This document shows positions 25,564-34,876 of a DNA stretch of 64,000 nucleotides, in pieces. The position numbers and the translations under genes are program-made. Position 1 is the first letter of the stretch, and each line of letters begins with the position of its first letter. The stretch comes from DASZIT01 sp963819695. Its GTDB lineage: Bacteria; Actinomycetota; Acidimicrobiia; Acidimicrobiales; RAAP-2. The notes under the pieces are model-generated. The model did not search any database, was not told where the DNA came from, and worked only from the letters and a program-made list of their open reading frames with translations. The stretch covers positions 124,001 through 188,000 of the forward strand of contig CAWFXD010000002.1 in the NCBI GenBank assembly GCA_963819695.1, written 5' to 3'.

Positions 25564-27492
25564 GTGCTGCATGTGACCTACCTCATTATCCTGCTGCCCC
25601 TGGTCGGGTTTGCCGTCCAGGTGCTGTTCGGCCGGCGACTCGGTGACCCGCTGGCCGGCGCGGTGGCCACCCTGTTCGTGGCCGCGTCCTTCGTGGTTTC
25701 GGTCGGGGTGTTCTTCAACCTGCTGTCCCAGCCGGGCAGCGTCCGGTCGTTCAACCAGAACCTCTGGACCTGGATCCCGGTCGGCGGCCTCCAGGTCCAC
25801 GCCGGGCTCTACGTCGACCCGCTGTCGATGACCATGGTGCTGTTCGTCACCGGGATCAGCGCCCTCATCCACCTGTACTCCATCGGCTACATGAAGGGCG
25901 ACCGCGACTACCCGAAGTTCTTCCTCTACATGAACCTCTTCGTGGCCTCGATGCTGATCCTGGTCCTTGGGAACAACCTGCTGGCCACCTACGTCGGCTG
26001 GGAGGGGGTGGGGACCTGCTCCTACCTGCTGGTCGCTTTCTGGTTCACCCGCGAATCGGCCGCCGCCGCCGGCAAGAAGGCCTTCATCTACAACCGGATC
26101 GGCGACGCCGGTTTCATCGCCGCCGTCTTCCTCACCTTCGACAAGGTCGGCTCGGTCGACTACACCACCATCTTCGCCAACCTCGGCAAGATCGGCGCCG
26201 GCAACATCACCGCCATCTGCCTGCTGCTGCTGGTCGGAGTGGCGGCGAAGTCGGCCCAGATCCCGTTGTTCCCGTGGCTGGCCGACGCCATGGAGGGCCC
26301 GACCCCGGTCTCCGCGCTGATCCACGCCGCCACCATGGTGACCGCCGGGGTCTACCTGCTGTGCCGGATCAACCCGCTGCTCCACGCCTCCCCGGATGCC
26401 GCCTGGACGGTCGCCATCATCGGCGCGGCGACCGCCTTCGTGGCCGCCACCATCGCCTGCGCCCAGGACGACATCAAGAAGGTGCTGGCCTACTCGACCA
26501 TCTCCCAGCTCGGCTACATGGTGCTGGCCATCGGCTCCGGCGCCTACGAGGCGGCCATCTTCCTGATGGTGGCCCACGCCTTCTTCAAGGGCCTCCTGTT
26601 CCTCGGCGCCGGCTCGGTCATCCACGGGCTCCACGACGAGCAGGACCTCAAGCGGATGGGCAACCTCCGGGTCTACATGCCGATCACCTTCGTCACCTTC
26701 GGCATCGGCTGGCTGGCCATCGCCGGGGTGCCGCCGCTGTCCGGGTTCTGGGCCAAGGGCGACATCCTGGAGAACACCTGGGCCGCCCACCCGGCCCTGT
26801 GGGCCGTCGGTCTGGCCACCGCGGTGCTCACCGCCTACTACATGAGCCGGCTCACCGGCCTGGCCTTCTTCGGCAAGGACCGCTGGAAGAACAAGGTGCC
26901 CATCGACGCCGCCACCGACTTCGCCGATGCCCATCACGCCGACGGCGCCATCCCCGAACCGCACGAGTCGAAGTGGGTGATGACCCTGCCGTTGATCGTG
27001 CTGGCCGTGCTGGCCGCCGCCGGCGGGGTGATGGCCTTCGCCACCCCCCACCTGTCGCTGGCCCACTGGGTGGACCCGGTCTTCGCCGGCAACCTCTACA
27101 ACGACCACGAGTCGACCTCCACCCTCTGGAAGCTGGGAACGCTGGACGGGGTGGTGGCGGTCATCGGGGTGTTCATCGGCCTCCGCCTCTGGATCACCCG
27201 GGCCGAGCGGCCCAAGCTCGAGTGGGCCTTCCTCCGTCACTCGTGGTACATCAACGAGCTCTTCGACGCGGTCATCGGCCGTCCCGGCACCCGGCTGGCC
27301 GAATTCTCGACCACCGTCATCGAGGACAAGGTCATCGACGGCGCGGTGAACGGCACCGCCACCCTGGTCCGCCGGACCGGCACCCAGCTGAAGCGGGTAC
27401 AGACCGGCTATGTCCGCAACTACGCCCTCTGGATCGTGGTGGGCGTGGTGGTGCTGTTCGGCTTCATGCTGAGCCGGGTGTGGTGGAGCTGA
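25564..27492 (+). CDS. nuoL: NADH-quinone oxidoreductase subunit L
   Basis: The distal proton-pumping subunit, 642 residues, related to Na+/H+ antiporters. The antiporter core includes NLLATYVGWEGVGTCSYLLV, FIYNRIGDAGF, the lysine-bearing AAKSAQIPLFPWLADAMEGP, SALIHAATMVTAGVYLL, and ACAQDDIKKVLAYSTISQLG. The long lateral amphipathic helix and final anchor helix follow in the last 150 residues. The start codon is GTG at 25564. It shares the stop with the nuoM ATG by one base. Confidence 0.96.
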   Translation: MLHVTYLIILLPLVGFAVQVLFGRRLGDPLAGAVATLFVAASFVVSVGVFFNLLSQPGSVRSFNQNLWTWIPVGGLQVHAGLYVDPLSMTMVLFVTGISALIHLYSIGYMKGDRDYPKFFLYMNLFVASMLILVLGNNLLATYVGWEGVGTCSYLLVAFWFTRESAAAAGKKAFIYNRIGDAGFIAAVFLTFDKVGSVDYTTIFANLGKIGAGNITAICLLLLVGVAAKSAQIPLFPWLADAMEGPTPVSALIHAATMVTAGVYLLCRINPLLHASPDAAWTVAIIGAATAFVAATIACAQDDIKKVLAYSTISQLGYMVLAIGSGAYEAAIFLMVAHAFFKGLLFLGAGSVIHGLHDEQDLKRMGNLRVYMPITFVTFGIGWLAIAGVPPLSGFWAKGDILENTWAAHPALWAVGLATAVLTAYYMSRLTGLAFFGKDRWKNKVPIDAATDFADAHHADGAIPEPHESKWVMTLPLIVLAVLAAAGGVMAFATPHLSLAHWVDPVFAGNLYNDHESTSTLWKLGTLDGVVAVIGVFIGLRLWITRAERPKLEWAFLRHSWYINELFDAVIGRPGTRLAEFSTTVIEDKVIDGAVNGTATLVRRTGTQLKRVQTGYVRNYALWIVVGVVVLFGFMLSRVWWS

Positions 27493-29090
27493 TGTCCACC
27501 CCGTTCCCGTTGCTCACTGCGCTGATCCTGATCCCGGCAGGCGGCGCCGCGGTGGTCGCCCTCATCCCCCGACCGCGGGTGGCGGCCTGGGTCCACCAGG
27601 CGGTCGGCCTGGCCGTGTCGGGGGTGACGCTGGCCCTGGCCATCACCATCCTGCTGAGGTTCCAGACCAGCTTCGGGGGCTACCAGTTCACCTCCGACCA
27701 CATCTGGGCCAAGTCGCTGGGCATCCACTGGTCCCTGGGCCTGGACGGCATCTCCCTGTTCCTGGTGATGATGGCCGCGGTGCTGTTTCCGCTGACCCTG
27801 CTCGGGGCCCGGGTGAAGCGCGACCCACGCTCGTTCGTGGCCTGGGTGCTGCTGCTGGAAGCCGCCTGCCTCGGCAGCTTCGTTTCCCTGGATCTGATCC
27901 TGTTCTTCCTCTTCTTCGAGCTGACCCTGGTCCCGACCTACTTCATCATCGGCGGCTGGGGATATGCCCGCCGGGGATACGCCGCCATCAAGTTCTTCAT
28001 CTACACCTTCGCCGGATCCGCGTTCCTGTTGGTCGGCATGGTGGCGGTGGCGTTCATCCACCAGTCCCAGACCGGGGTCCTCACCTTCGAGCTCCCGGCC
28101 CTGATGCACACCCACCTGTCGGGGACCGCCGGGGTGCTGTTGTTCGTGGCCTTCACCATCGCCTTCGCGGTGAAGGCGCCGATCTTCCCGTTCCACACCT
28201 GGTCACCGGTGGCCTACGCCGAGGCGCCGACGGCCGGATCGGTACTGCTGGCCGCGGTGCTGGCCAAGCTCGGGGCCTACGGGATCATCCGCTTCGACCT
28301 CAACCTGTTCCCCCAGGCCACCCGCACCCTGACCCCGGTGCTGCTGACCCTGGCGGTGGCCGGGATCCTCTACGGGGCGGTGGTGGCCTGTGCCCAACGG
28401 GACCTGAAGCGGCTGGTGGCGTTCTCCTCCCTGGCCCAGCTCGGCTTCATCGTGCTCGGAACCTTCGCCCTCACCTCCCAGGGCCTGACCGGTGGCGTCA
28501 TCCAGATGGTCAATCACGGCCTGATCATCGCCGCCCTGTTCCTGATCGTGGGGTGGCTCTACGAGCGACGGAAGTCGTGGCAGGTCACCGAACTCAGGGG
28601 CCTGCAGTGGTCGGCGCCGGTCATGGCCGGGGTCTTCACCGCGGTGATGCTGGCGTCGATCGGTGTCCCCGGGCTCAACGGGTTCGTCGGCGAGTTCCTC
28701 ATCCTCTCCGGCACCTTCCTGGTGCACCGGTGGTGGGCGCTGGCCGCCACCGTCGGCATCATCATCGCCGCCGTCTACCTGTTGTGGGCATACCAGCAGG
28801 CGTTCCACGGTGAGCCGACCGAAGCGGACAAGCAGACCCGCGACCTCGGGTGGACTGAGCGGTTGGTCATCGCCCCGCTCATCCTCCTCATCGTCTTCCT
28901 CGGCGTCTACCCGAAACCGGTGCTCGACCGGATCACCCCGTCGGTCAACCAGCTGATCGCCCACGTCAACCAGGTGACCCACACCCAGCCGCCGGCGGTG
29001 GCCACCGGCGGCGGGTCGGCCGCGGCCGGCACCGGGTCCGGACCGGGATCCGGGTCCACTTCCAACCACGCGACCGGGGGTGGCCGCTGA
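27492..29090 (+). CDS. nuoM: NADH-quinone oxidoreductase subunit M
   Basis: Second antiporter-like proton pump, 532 residues. Characteristic sequences are LGLDGISLFLVMMAAVLFPL, the glutamate in FFLFFELTLVPTYFIIGGWG, the lysine region AFAVKAPIFPFHTWSPVAYAEAP and CAQRDLKRLVAFSSLAQLGF. About fourteen helices are seen. A Gly/Ser/Ala-rich C-terminal tail of about 40 residues is extra. One-base overlaps on both sides keep it in the operon. Confidence 0.96.
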   Translation: MSTPFPLLTALILIPAGGAAVVALIPRPRVAAWVHQAVGLAVSGVTLALAITILLRFQTSFGGYQFTSDHIWAKSLGIHWSLGLDGISLFLVMMAAVLFPLTLLGARVKRDPRSFVAWVLLLEAACLGSFVSLDLILFFLFFELTLVPTYFIIGGWGYARRGYAAIKFFIYTFAGSAFLLVGMVAVAFIHQSQTGVLTFELPALMHTHLSGTAGVLLFVAFTIAFAVKAPIFPFHTWSPVAYAEAPTAGSVLLAAVLAKLGAYGIIRFDLNLFPQATRTLTPVLLTLAVAGILYGAVVACAQRDLKRLVAFSSLAQLGFIVLGTFALTSQGLTGGVIQMVNHGLIIAALFLIVGWLYERRKSWQVTELRGLQWSAPVMAGVFTAVMLASIGVPGLNGFVGEFLILSGTFLVHRWWALAATVGIIIAAVYLLWAYQQAFHGEPTEADKQTRDLGWTERLVIAPLILLIVFLGVYPKPVLDRITPSVNQLIAHVNQVTHTQPPAVATGGGSAAAGTGSGPGSGSTSNHATGGGR

Positions 29091-30733
29091 TGTCCTCGCT
29101 GCTGCTCGCGGCTGCCTCGGTGGCCAAGCTCCGGACGCCGCACATCGACTACCTGAGCATCCTGCCCATCCTCATCATGATGGGGGGCGCGGTGCTGCTG
29201 GTGACCGTCTCCTCGCTGTTCCGCCAGGTGATGGGGGTCAGCTCGGCCACCCTCATCACCGTGGTCACCGCGGTGGCCACCCTGGTGGCGGCGCTGTTCC
29301 AGTGGCATCACGTCACCACCCGTGGGGCCCAGGTGACCATCGCCGGGGCGATCGCCTACGACGGCTTCAGTGTCTTCATCCAGATCGTGGTGGCCATCGC
29401 CGTCGGCCTCACCGCGCTCATCGCCGACGGGTATCTCAAGCGCGAGAGCATGGACGGCCCCGAGTTCCACGTGCTGGCCATGCTGTCCGCCTCCGGGGCC
29501 ATGCTCATGGGCTCGGCCAACGACCTGATCGTGATCTTCCTCGGCCTCGAGATCCTTTCCATTGCCCTCTACGTGCTGGCCGCCTTCAACCACAAGCGGG
29601 TGGAGTCGGGGGAGGCCGCCCTCAAGTACTTCGTGCTCGGGGCCTTCTCCTCGGCCATCTTCGTCTACGGGATCGCCCTGGTCTACGGGGCGAGCGGGTC
29701 CAGCAACCTGCCCCAGATCGCCGACTACCTGTCCAAGAACGTGGTGGCCAGCAACGGGGTGCTGTTGGCCGGCCTGGCCCTGCTGCTGGTCGGCTTCGGC
29801 TTCAAGATCGCCGCGGTGCCCTTCCACATGTGGTCGCCCGACGTCTACCAGGGTTCACCGTCACCGGTGACCGGGTTGATGGCCGCCATCGCCAAGGCCG
29901 GGGCGTTCGCGGCCCTGCTCCGGGTCTTCGTCTCGTCGTTCGGCACCCTGAGATCCGACTGGCAGCCGATCGTCTGGGGGATCGCCATCCTTTCCCTGGT
30001 GATCGGCGCCATCGCCGCCCTGGTCCAGAAGGACATCAAGCGGATGATGGCGTACTCGTCGATCAACCACGCCGGCTTCATTCTCCTGGGGGTGCAGGCC
30101 GCCACCGTCCGCGGGGTGTCGGCCTCGCTCTACTACCTCTTCGCCTACACCTTCATGGTCCTCGGCGTCTTCGCGGTGATCACGGTGATGGCCCGGGACG
30201 GCGACAACGGGCATCAGATCACCGACTACCGGGGCCTGGGCAAACGGAGCCCGCTGTTGGCCCTGGCCCTCGCAGTGCTGTTGCTGGCCCAGGCCGGGGT
30301 GCCGTTCACCACCGGCTTCTTGGCCAAATTCTCCGTGGTGGCGGCGTCGGTCGACGCCCATTCCTACGTCCTGGCCGCCATCGCCATGGGATCGGCGGCG
30401 ATCGCCGCCTTCTTCTACCTGCGGGTGGTGGTGACGATGTACTCCCCGGTCGGGGCGGTCGGCGACCTGTCCGATGGTGACGCCGCCTCTTCGGGGGACG
30501 CGACCGGCACGGCCGACGCCTCCGGCGACGAGACGGCCCTGAGCGACCGGGTCGCCAGTTTGACGGTCCTGACCGAGGCGCCACCGGAGACCTTCGTGGC
30601 CGAACGGGTGGTGGCCGTGCCCCGGTTGACCACCGCCGCGATCGGCCTGTGCGTGGCCTTCACGGTGGTGTTCGGCATCATCCCCGGGCCGATCGTCGAC
30701 TTCGCCCATCAGGCGACCCTCCTGTTCCCCTGA
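29090..30733 (+). CDS. nuoN: NADH-quinone oxidoreductase subunit N
   Basis: Third antiporter-like proton pump and last gene of the operon, 547 residues. Signature parts are FLGLEILSIALYVLAAFN with the conserved Glu, GEAALKYFVLGAFSSA, GFGFKIAAVPFHMWSPDVYQG with the channel lysine, and ALVQKDIKRMMAYSSINHAG. An Asp/Ser/Thr/Ala-rich loop of about 50 residues interrupts the last helices (about residues 460-510), longer than usual. An inverted repeat follows the stop. Confidence 0.96.
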   Translation: MSSLLLAAASVAKLRTPHIDYLSILPILIMMGGAVLLVTVSSLFRQVMGVSSATLITVVTAVATLVAALFQWHHVTTRGAQVTIAGAIAYDGFSVFIQIVVAIAVGLTALIADGYLKRESMDGPEFHVLAMLSASGAMLMGSANDLIVIFLGLEILSIALYVLAAFNHKRVESGEAALKYFVLGAFSSAIFVYGIALVYGASGSSNLPQIADYLSKNVVASNGVLLAGLALLLVGFGFKIAAVPFHMWSPDVYQGSPSPVTGLMAAIAKAGAFAALLRVFVSSFGTLRSDWQPIVWGIAILSLVIGAIAALVQKDIKRMMAYSSINHAGFILLGVQAATVRGVSASLYYLFAYTFMVLGVFAVITVMARDGDNGHQITDYRGLGKRSPLLALALAVLLLAQAGVPFTTGFLAKFSVVAASVDAHSYVLAAIAMGSAAIAAFFYLRVVVTMYSPVGAVGDLSDGDAASSGDATGTADASGDETALSDRVASLTVLTEAPPETFVAERVVAVPRLTTAAIGLCVAFTVVFGIIPGPIVDFAHQATLLFP

Positions 30734-30764
30734 TCTTCCCGGGCCGCCCAGCGGAAGCCGGGCC

Positions 30765-30805
30765 GTACTTCGGGGGTCCTTGTCGCCTCAACGGCCCCGA
30801 AGTAC
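30765..30805. terminator. 11-bp inverted repeat after the nuo operon
   Basis: GTACTTCGGGG (30765-30775) and CCCCGAAGTAC (30795-30805) are perfect inverted copies separated by 19 bases. No T-tract follows. The right arm overlaps a TACTGT box (30803-30808) ahead of the LapA-like gene, so the element could end nuo transcription, act as an operator, or do both. Confidence 0.5.
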
Positions 30806-30839
30806 TGTCGATCGGGTCGACCACCGATGGGAGCCGAGT

Positions 30840-31145
30840 GTGACCAACGTGCAGGGCATGCCCGAGGAGGGACCGGGGAAGGGTTCGATCCGGGGAGCGA
30901 TCCGGAAGCGCGAGACCCGGGACAACGTGCGCATCGTTACCGCTTTGGTCATCGTCGGGCTCCTGATCGCCTTCGTGATCGCCAACAGCGAGAGGGTGTC
31001 CATCCACTTCCTCATCTTCACCAGCTCGGTGCGCCTGATCTGGGTGCTGGTGGTGACCGCCCTCCTGGGTGGCCTGGCCGACCGTCTGGTGGTCATCCGG
31101 CGAGCCCGGATGCGCCGCGAGGAGGCGAGGCGGGGACGAGGCTGA
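30840..31145 (+). CDS. LapA-like (DUF1049) membrane protein
   Basis: About 101 residues from GTG 30840. A basic N-terminus with RGAIRKRETRDNVRIV leads into one helix, ALVIVGLLIAFVIANSE. The short family motif VSIHFLIF and a second helix, LIWVLVVTALLGGLADRLVV, follow, then a basic tail. This is the LapA/DUF1049 pattern; in other bacteria LapA helps LapB control lipopolysaccharide synthesis, but actinobacteria lack that pathway and the role here is unknown. A TACTGT box lies 31 bases upstream. The gene converges on the MMPL gene. Confidence 0.75.
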   Translation: MTNVQGMPEEGPGKGSIRGAIRKRETRDNVRIVTALVIVGLLIAFVIANSERVSIHFLIFTSSVRLIWVLVVTALLGGLADRLVVIRRARMRREEARRGRG

Positions 31146-31221
31146 GGGGAAGGCGGGACTGTCGGTCCACCCCACCCGAATCATCAGCTTTCTGACCGGG
31201 GTTGATCCGGCTCGACTCCGG

Positions 31222-33429
31222 CTACCGGACGTCGCCGGCCACCGACCCGGCCTCCACCTTCGCCGGGAGGGCGCGGTCGGCGAGGTTCTCATCCAACTTG
31301 AGGCCTTCGATGTCGACGTTGGGTATGGCCCGGTCCAGCCAGTGCGGTAGCCACCAGGCTCGTCGGCCCAAGAGGGCCATGACCGCGGGCACCAGGGTCA
31401 GTCGGACCAGGAAGGCGTCGACGAGAACGCCGACGGCCAGCGAAAATCCGATCTCCTTGGTCACCACGTCGTCGGAGAACACGAAGCTGGTGAAGACGCC
31501 GATCATGATCAGGCCGGCCGCCACCACCACCCGGGCACTCTCCCCGTAGCCCTTCACCACCGACGGTTTGGCCTCACCGGTGTGGGCGAATTCCTCCCAC
31601 ATCCGGGAGACGAGAAAGACCTCGTAGTCGGTGGACAGCCCGAACAGGGCGGCGATCAGAAAGATGGGCAAGAAGCTCACCACCGGGCCGGTGTTGTGGA
31701 CCCCGAACAGGCTCCCGAGATGTCCGTCCTGGAAGATGCTGACCACCAGCCCCATGGCCGCGGCGATGCTCAGCAGGAAGCCGGCCACGGATTTGAGCGG
31801 CACCAGGATGGATCGGAACACCAGGGCCAGCAGCACCAGGCCCAACCCGACGACGACGGCCAGATAGATCGGAAGCGCCGCCTGCAGCTTGTTGGACACG
31901 TCGATGTTGACGGCGGTGGGCCCGGTGACCAGGACTTCGACCCCGGTTGCCTTCTGCACTTGCACCGCGTCGGTGCGCACCAGGTTCACCAACTGGGATG
32001 TCTGATCCGACGAGGGACTGCTCTTCGGCGTCACGATGACGATGGTCACATCCTTGGCGGAGTTCTGGATGGGAGGCGACACCGAGGCGACGTCGGGCAA
32101 CCCACCCAGGCCCTTGACGGCGGCTTCGGCCACCTGTTGAGGGTTGTCCTTCGGCGGGGCGTTGACCACCACGGTCAGGGGACCGTTCACGCCGGGCCCG
32201 AAGCCCTCGGCCAGCAGGTCGTAGGCGACCCGACCGGTGGAGCCGGGCGGGTCGGAACCGGCATCGGGCAGACCGAGCTTGAGTCCCAGGAGCGGGAGGG
32301 CGAGGAGCACCACGATCACCGCCCCGATTCCGATGACGATGAATGGCCGGCGGGTGAGGACCCTGGCCCAGCGAAGACCCGCCGCCTCGCGATCCTGACC
32401 CGATCGACGCCGCGACGTCGAAGCCCCGACAGGCTTGATGCGGGTGCCGATGATCCCGATGATCGCCGGGACCAGCGTCACCGCGATGAGCACGGCCACG
32501 ATCACCGTGCCCGCCGCCGCCAGTCCCATCACCGTCAAGAACGGGATGTCCACCACCGCGAGTCCACACAACGCCATGACCACGGTGAGCCCGGCAAATA
32601 CCACCGCGCTCCCCGCGGTGGCGGCTGATCGGGCCGCCGCCTCCCGGGGTTCGAGGCCGGCGGCCAGGAGTTGTCGGTACCGTTGCAGGATGAACAGCGC
32701 GTAGTCGATGGCCACGGCCAGGCCCAACATGGTGGCCACCACCGGGGCGGCCGAGGAGAGGCTGATCACCGCGCCCAGGGCATTGATGCCGGAGATGCCG
32801 ATGCCGACGCCGATCAGCGCGGTGAGCAACGGCAGCCCGGCGGCGACCATCGACCCGAGGGTGATGGCCAGGACGATGTAGGCGATGACCAGGCCCCCAG
32901 CCTCCGAGCTGTCCTTGGCCGCCGCCGGGGTCACCACGCCGCCCCCGAACGCCACCTCGACCCCGGCCCGTTGGGCGGGGGCCGCGCTCTGTTCCAATGC
33001 CTGCTGGGCGGCGAGGGTGATCCCGGAGACCGGCACCGCGTAGATGACGGTGGCATAGGCGATGCGCATGCTCGAGGAGATGGTCCCCTTGCCGTAGGGG
33101 TCGCTGACCAGCTTGACCTGCGGGGCCTTTTGGGCTTGGGCGACCGACGCCTGGACGGCGGACTGGATGGCCGGGTCGGTGAGGGTCTTGCCCGCGGGTA
33201 CCGCGAAGACCATCTGCGCCGCCGCCCCGGCGGCGCCGGGGAACTTCTGGTTCAGCAGGTCGATGGCTTGTTGCGACTGGGTACCGGGGATGGAGAAGGC
33301 GGTACTCGCCGGCCGGCTGAAGGCACTCGAGAGCGAGATCAGGACGATCAGGAGGAGCACCCAGAGGGCAAGCACCGTCTTGCGATGGAGGAACGTCCAT
33401 CGGCCCACCCGGTACAAGTACGTAGCCAT
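31222..33429 (-). CDS. MMPL/RND family membrane transporter
   Basis: A 735-residue RND-type permease. One helix near the N-terminus (TVLALWVLLLIVLISLSSAF) precedes a first periplasmic domain, then a helix bundle with the charged motif AIDYALFILQRYRQ. A second periplasmic domain and a second bundle with FGLSTDYEVFLVSRMWEE complete the two-fold repeat. Actinobacterial MMPL proteins export lipids, peptides or drugs driven by the proton gradient. No lipid-synthesis gene is adjacent, so the substrate is unknown. GAGGGGG lies upstream of the ATG. It is divergent from the next gene. Confidence 0.9.
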   Translation of the reverse strand: MATYLYRVGRWTFLHRKTVLALWVLLLIVLISLSSAFSRPASTAFSIPGTQSQQAIDLLNQKFPGAAGAAAQMVFAVPAGKTLTDPAIQSAVQASVAQAQKAPQVKLVSDPYGKGTISSSMRIAYATVIYAVPVSGITLAAQQALEQSAAPAQRAGVEVAFGGGVVTPAAAKDSSEAGGLVIAYIVLAITLGSMVAAGLPLLTALIGVGIGISGINALGAVISLSSAAPVVATMLGLAVAIDYALFILQRYRQLLAAGLEPREAAARSAATAGSAVVFAGLTVVMALCGLAVVDIPFLTVMGLAAAGTVIVAVLIAVTLVPAIIGIIGTRIKPVGASTSRRRSGQDREAAGLRWARVLTRRPFIVIGIGAVIVVLLALPLLGLKLGLPDAGSDPPGSTGRVAYDLLAEGFGPGVNGPLTVVVNAPPKDNPQQVAEAAVKGLGGLPDVASVSPPIQNSAKDVTIVIVTPKSSPSSDQTSQLVNLVRTDAVQVQKATGVEVLVTGPTAVNIDVSNKLQAALPIYLAVVVGLGLVLLALVFRSILVPLKSVAGFLLSIAAAMGLVVSIFQDGHLGSLFGVHNTGPVVSFLPIFLIAALFGLSTDYEVFLVSRMWEEFAHTGEAKPSVVKGYGESARVVVAAGLIMIGVFTSFVFSDDVVTKEIGFSLAVGVLVDAFLVRLTLVPAVMALLGRRAWWLPHWLDRAIPNVDIEGLKLDENLADRALPAKVEAGSVAGDVR

Positions 33430-33583
33430 CGGCTGTCCCCCTCACCTCACCACGCCCCGCCCCATTTCGGCGCAGCGCGAATCCTATCGGCGTGCTGGGT
33501 GGCGGAGCGGTGACCAGCCACAATCGAGCCTGAGATCGACGGGTGGCCCTGGCGCTCCCCACGGGGGCCATGGTGCGCGCCAG

Positions 33584-33589
33584 TACAGT
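33584..33589 (+). promoter_or_regulatory. -10 box, leaderless promoter of the 426-residue membrane protein
   Basis: TACAGT ends six bases before GTG 33596, with no ribosome site between them. Confidence 0.45.
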
Positions 33590-33595
33590 GAGCCG

Positions 33596-34876
33596 GTGTC
33601 ACCAGACGACGTGGTGGAGCGGCGCGGGCTCAGAGACGAGGCGTTCCACCAACCCGATGGTGGGCGGCGGCCTCCCGCCGACGCCTCCGCCGGTTCCGGG
33701 CAACGAGTCCGCCGGGTCTCCTCCTGGATCGTGCTGGTGGTGGCCTCCATCTTGGCCATGACTTCGGTGCTGGTGGTGTTCGTCCGCAACGAAGCCCTGG
33801 ACACCGATACCTACGTCGCCACCGTGCAACCGCTGGCGTCGAACTCGGCGGTGCAGTCCGCCGTCGTCGATGCGGTGAGCACCCGGCTGCTGGCCGGAAC
33901 CGATCTCGAACAACAGGTGGCCAACGCCCTTCCGGCGTCCGCGGGATTCCTGGCCACGCCGATCTCGGTCGGCCTGAAGTCGGTCGTCGAGCAGACCACC
34001 CTGCAGTTCGTGGAGTCGGACGCCTTCCGCTCCTTGTGGACGTCCCTGAACCGTGGGGCGCATCGACAGCTGGTCGCCTTGTTGACCGGCGCGACCGCGG
34101 GCCCGGTCTCGACCGACCGCGGGCAGGTCCGGCTCGATCTCGGCAAGGTCGTCGGCCAGGTGCGACGACAGCTCGACGCCCAAGGCATCACCGTCTTCGA
34201 CGCGGTGGGCTCGGGCGGGAGTCCGCAATTGGTTCTCTTCCAATCCACCCATCTGGAGCGGCTGCAGGGCTTGATCCGGACGCTCGACCGGTTGGCGCTC
34301 CTCCTCCCGATCGTCACCCTCGTCCTGTTCGCGGTCGGGGTCGGGTTGAACGTCGACCGCCGCCGTGGACTGGTGCGAGCCGCGGTGGGTCTCAGCATCG
34401 CCATGGCCGGCTTGGTTGCCGCCTTCGCGCTGGGCCGCCACTACTACCTTGGCGCCATGTCCGGGGTCACCAACCACAACGCCGCGGCGGCGGCCTATGA
34501 CATCGTTGCCAGGGTCCCCCTCGACACCGTGCGTACCATTCTGGGGGTGTCGGTCGTCGCCGCGCTGGTCGGCATGGCCAAGGGTAACCGCTCCCTCCGG
34601 ACCCGGGCCGGTGGGGTGTGGCCACCGCAATGGTGGAAGGACGAGCGGTTACGGCGCCTCACCGCGACCTATGGGCCCCGTTTCGCGCTGGCCCTGTTCG
34701 GCATCGGCATGTTCGTGGTGGTGATCTGGAACGACCCGGCGGTCGGGCTGCCGATGGTGGCCGTCGCCGGTCTAATCGCCCTGGTCGATCGCCGCCGCCA
34801 CCCCTCTACCGGCCCCGGACCCGCACCCGCCGATGTCACCCCCGACCAGGCCGCTGGAGAGGCAACTCGACCATGA
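33596..34876 (+). CDS. Membrane protein of unknown function
   Basis: About 426 residues from GTG 33596. After a hydrophilic start, a helix SSWIVLVVASILAMTSVLVVF anchors an outside domain of about 200 residues, largely helical, with repeated Gln/Val/Asp patterns and the phrase LDTDTYVATVQPL. Three or four further helices follow (ALLLPIVTLVLFAVGVGL, AVGLSIAMAGLVAAFALG, and a pair near the C-terminus) before a Pro/Ala tail. Proteins of this shape are common in actinobacteria, but I know no function. The stop overlaps the ATG of the SCO6745-type gene, so the two are co-translated. Confidence 0.75.
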   Translation: MSPDDVVERRGLRDEAFHQPDGGRRPPADASAGSGQRVRRVSSWIVLVVASILAMTSVLVVFVRNEALDTDTYVATVQPLASNSAVQSAVVDAVSTRLLAGTDLEQQVANALPASAGFLATPISVGLKSVVEQTTLQFVESDAFRSLWTSLNRGAHRQLVALLTGATAGPVSTDRGQVRLDLGKVVGQVRRQLDAQGITVFDAVGSGGSPQLVLFQSTHLERLQGLIRTLDRLALLLPIVTLVLFAVGVGLNVDRRRGLVRAAVGLSIAMAGLVAAFALGRHYYLGAMSGVTNHNAAAAAYDIVARVPLDTVRTILGVSVVAALVGMAKGNRSLRTRAGGVWPPQWWKDERLRRLTATYGPRFALALFGIGMFVVVIWNDPAVGLPMVAVAGLIALVDRRRHPSTGPGPAPADVTPDQAAGEATRP

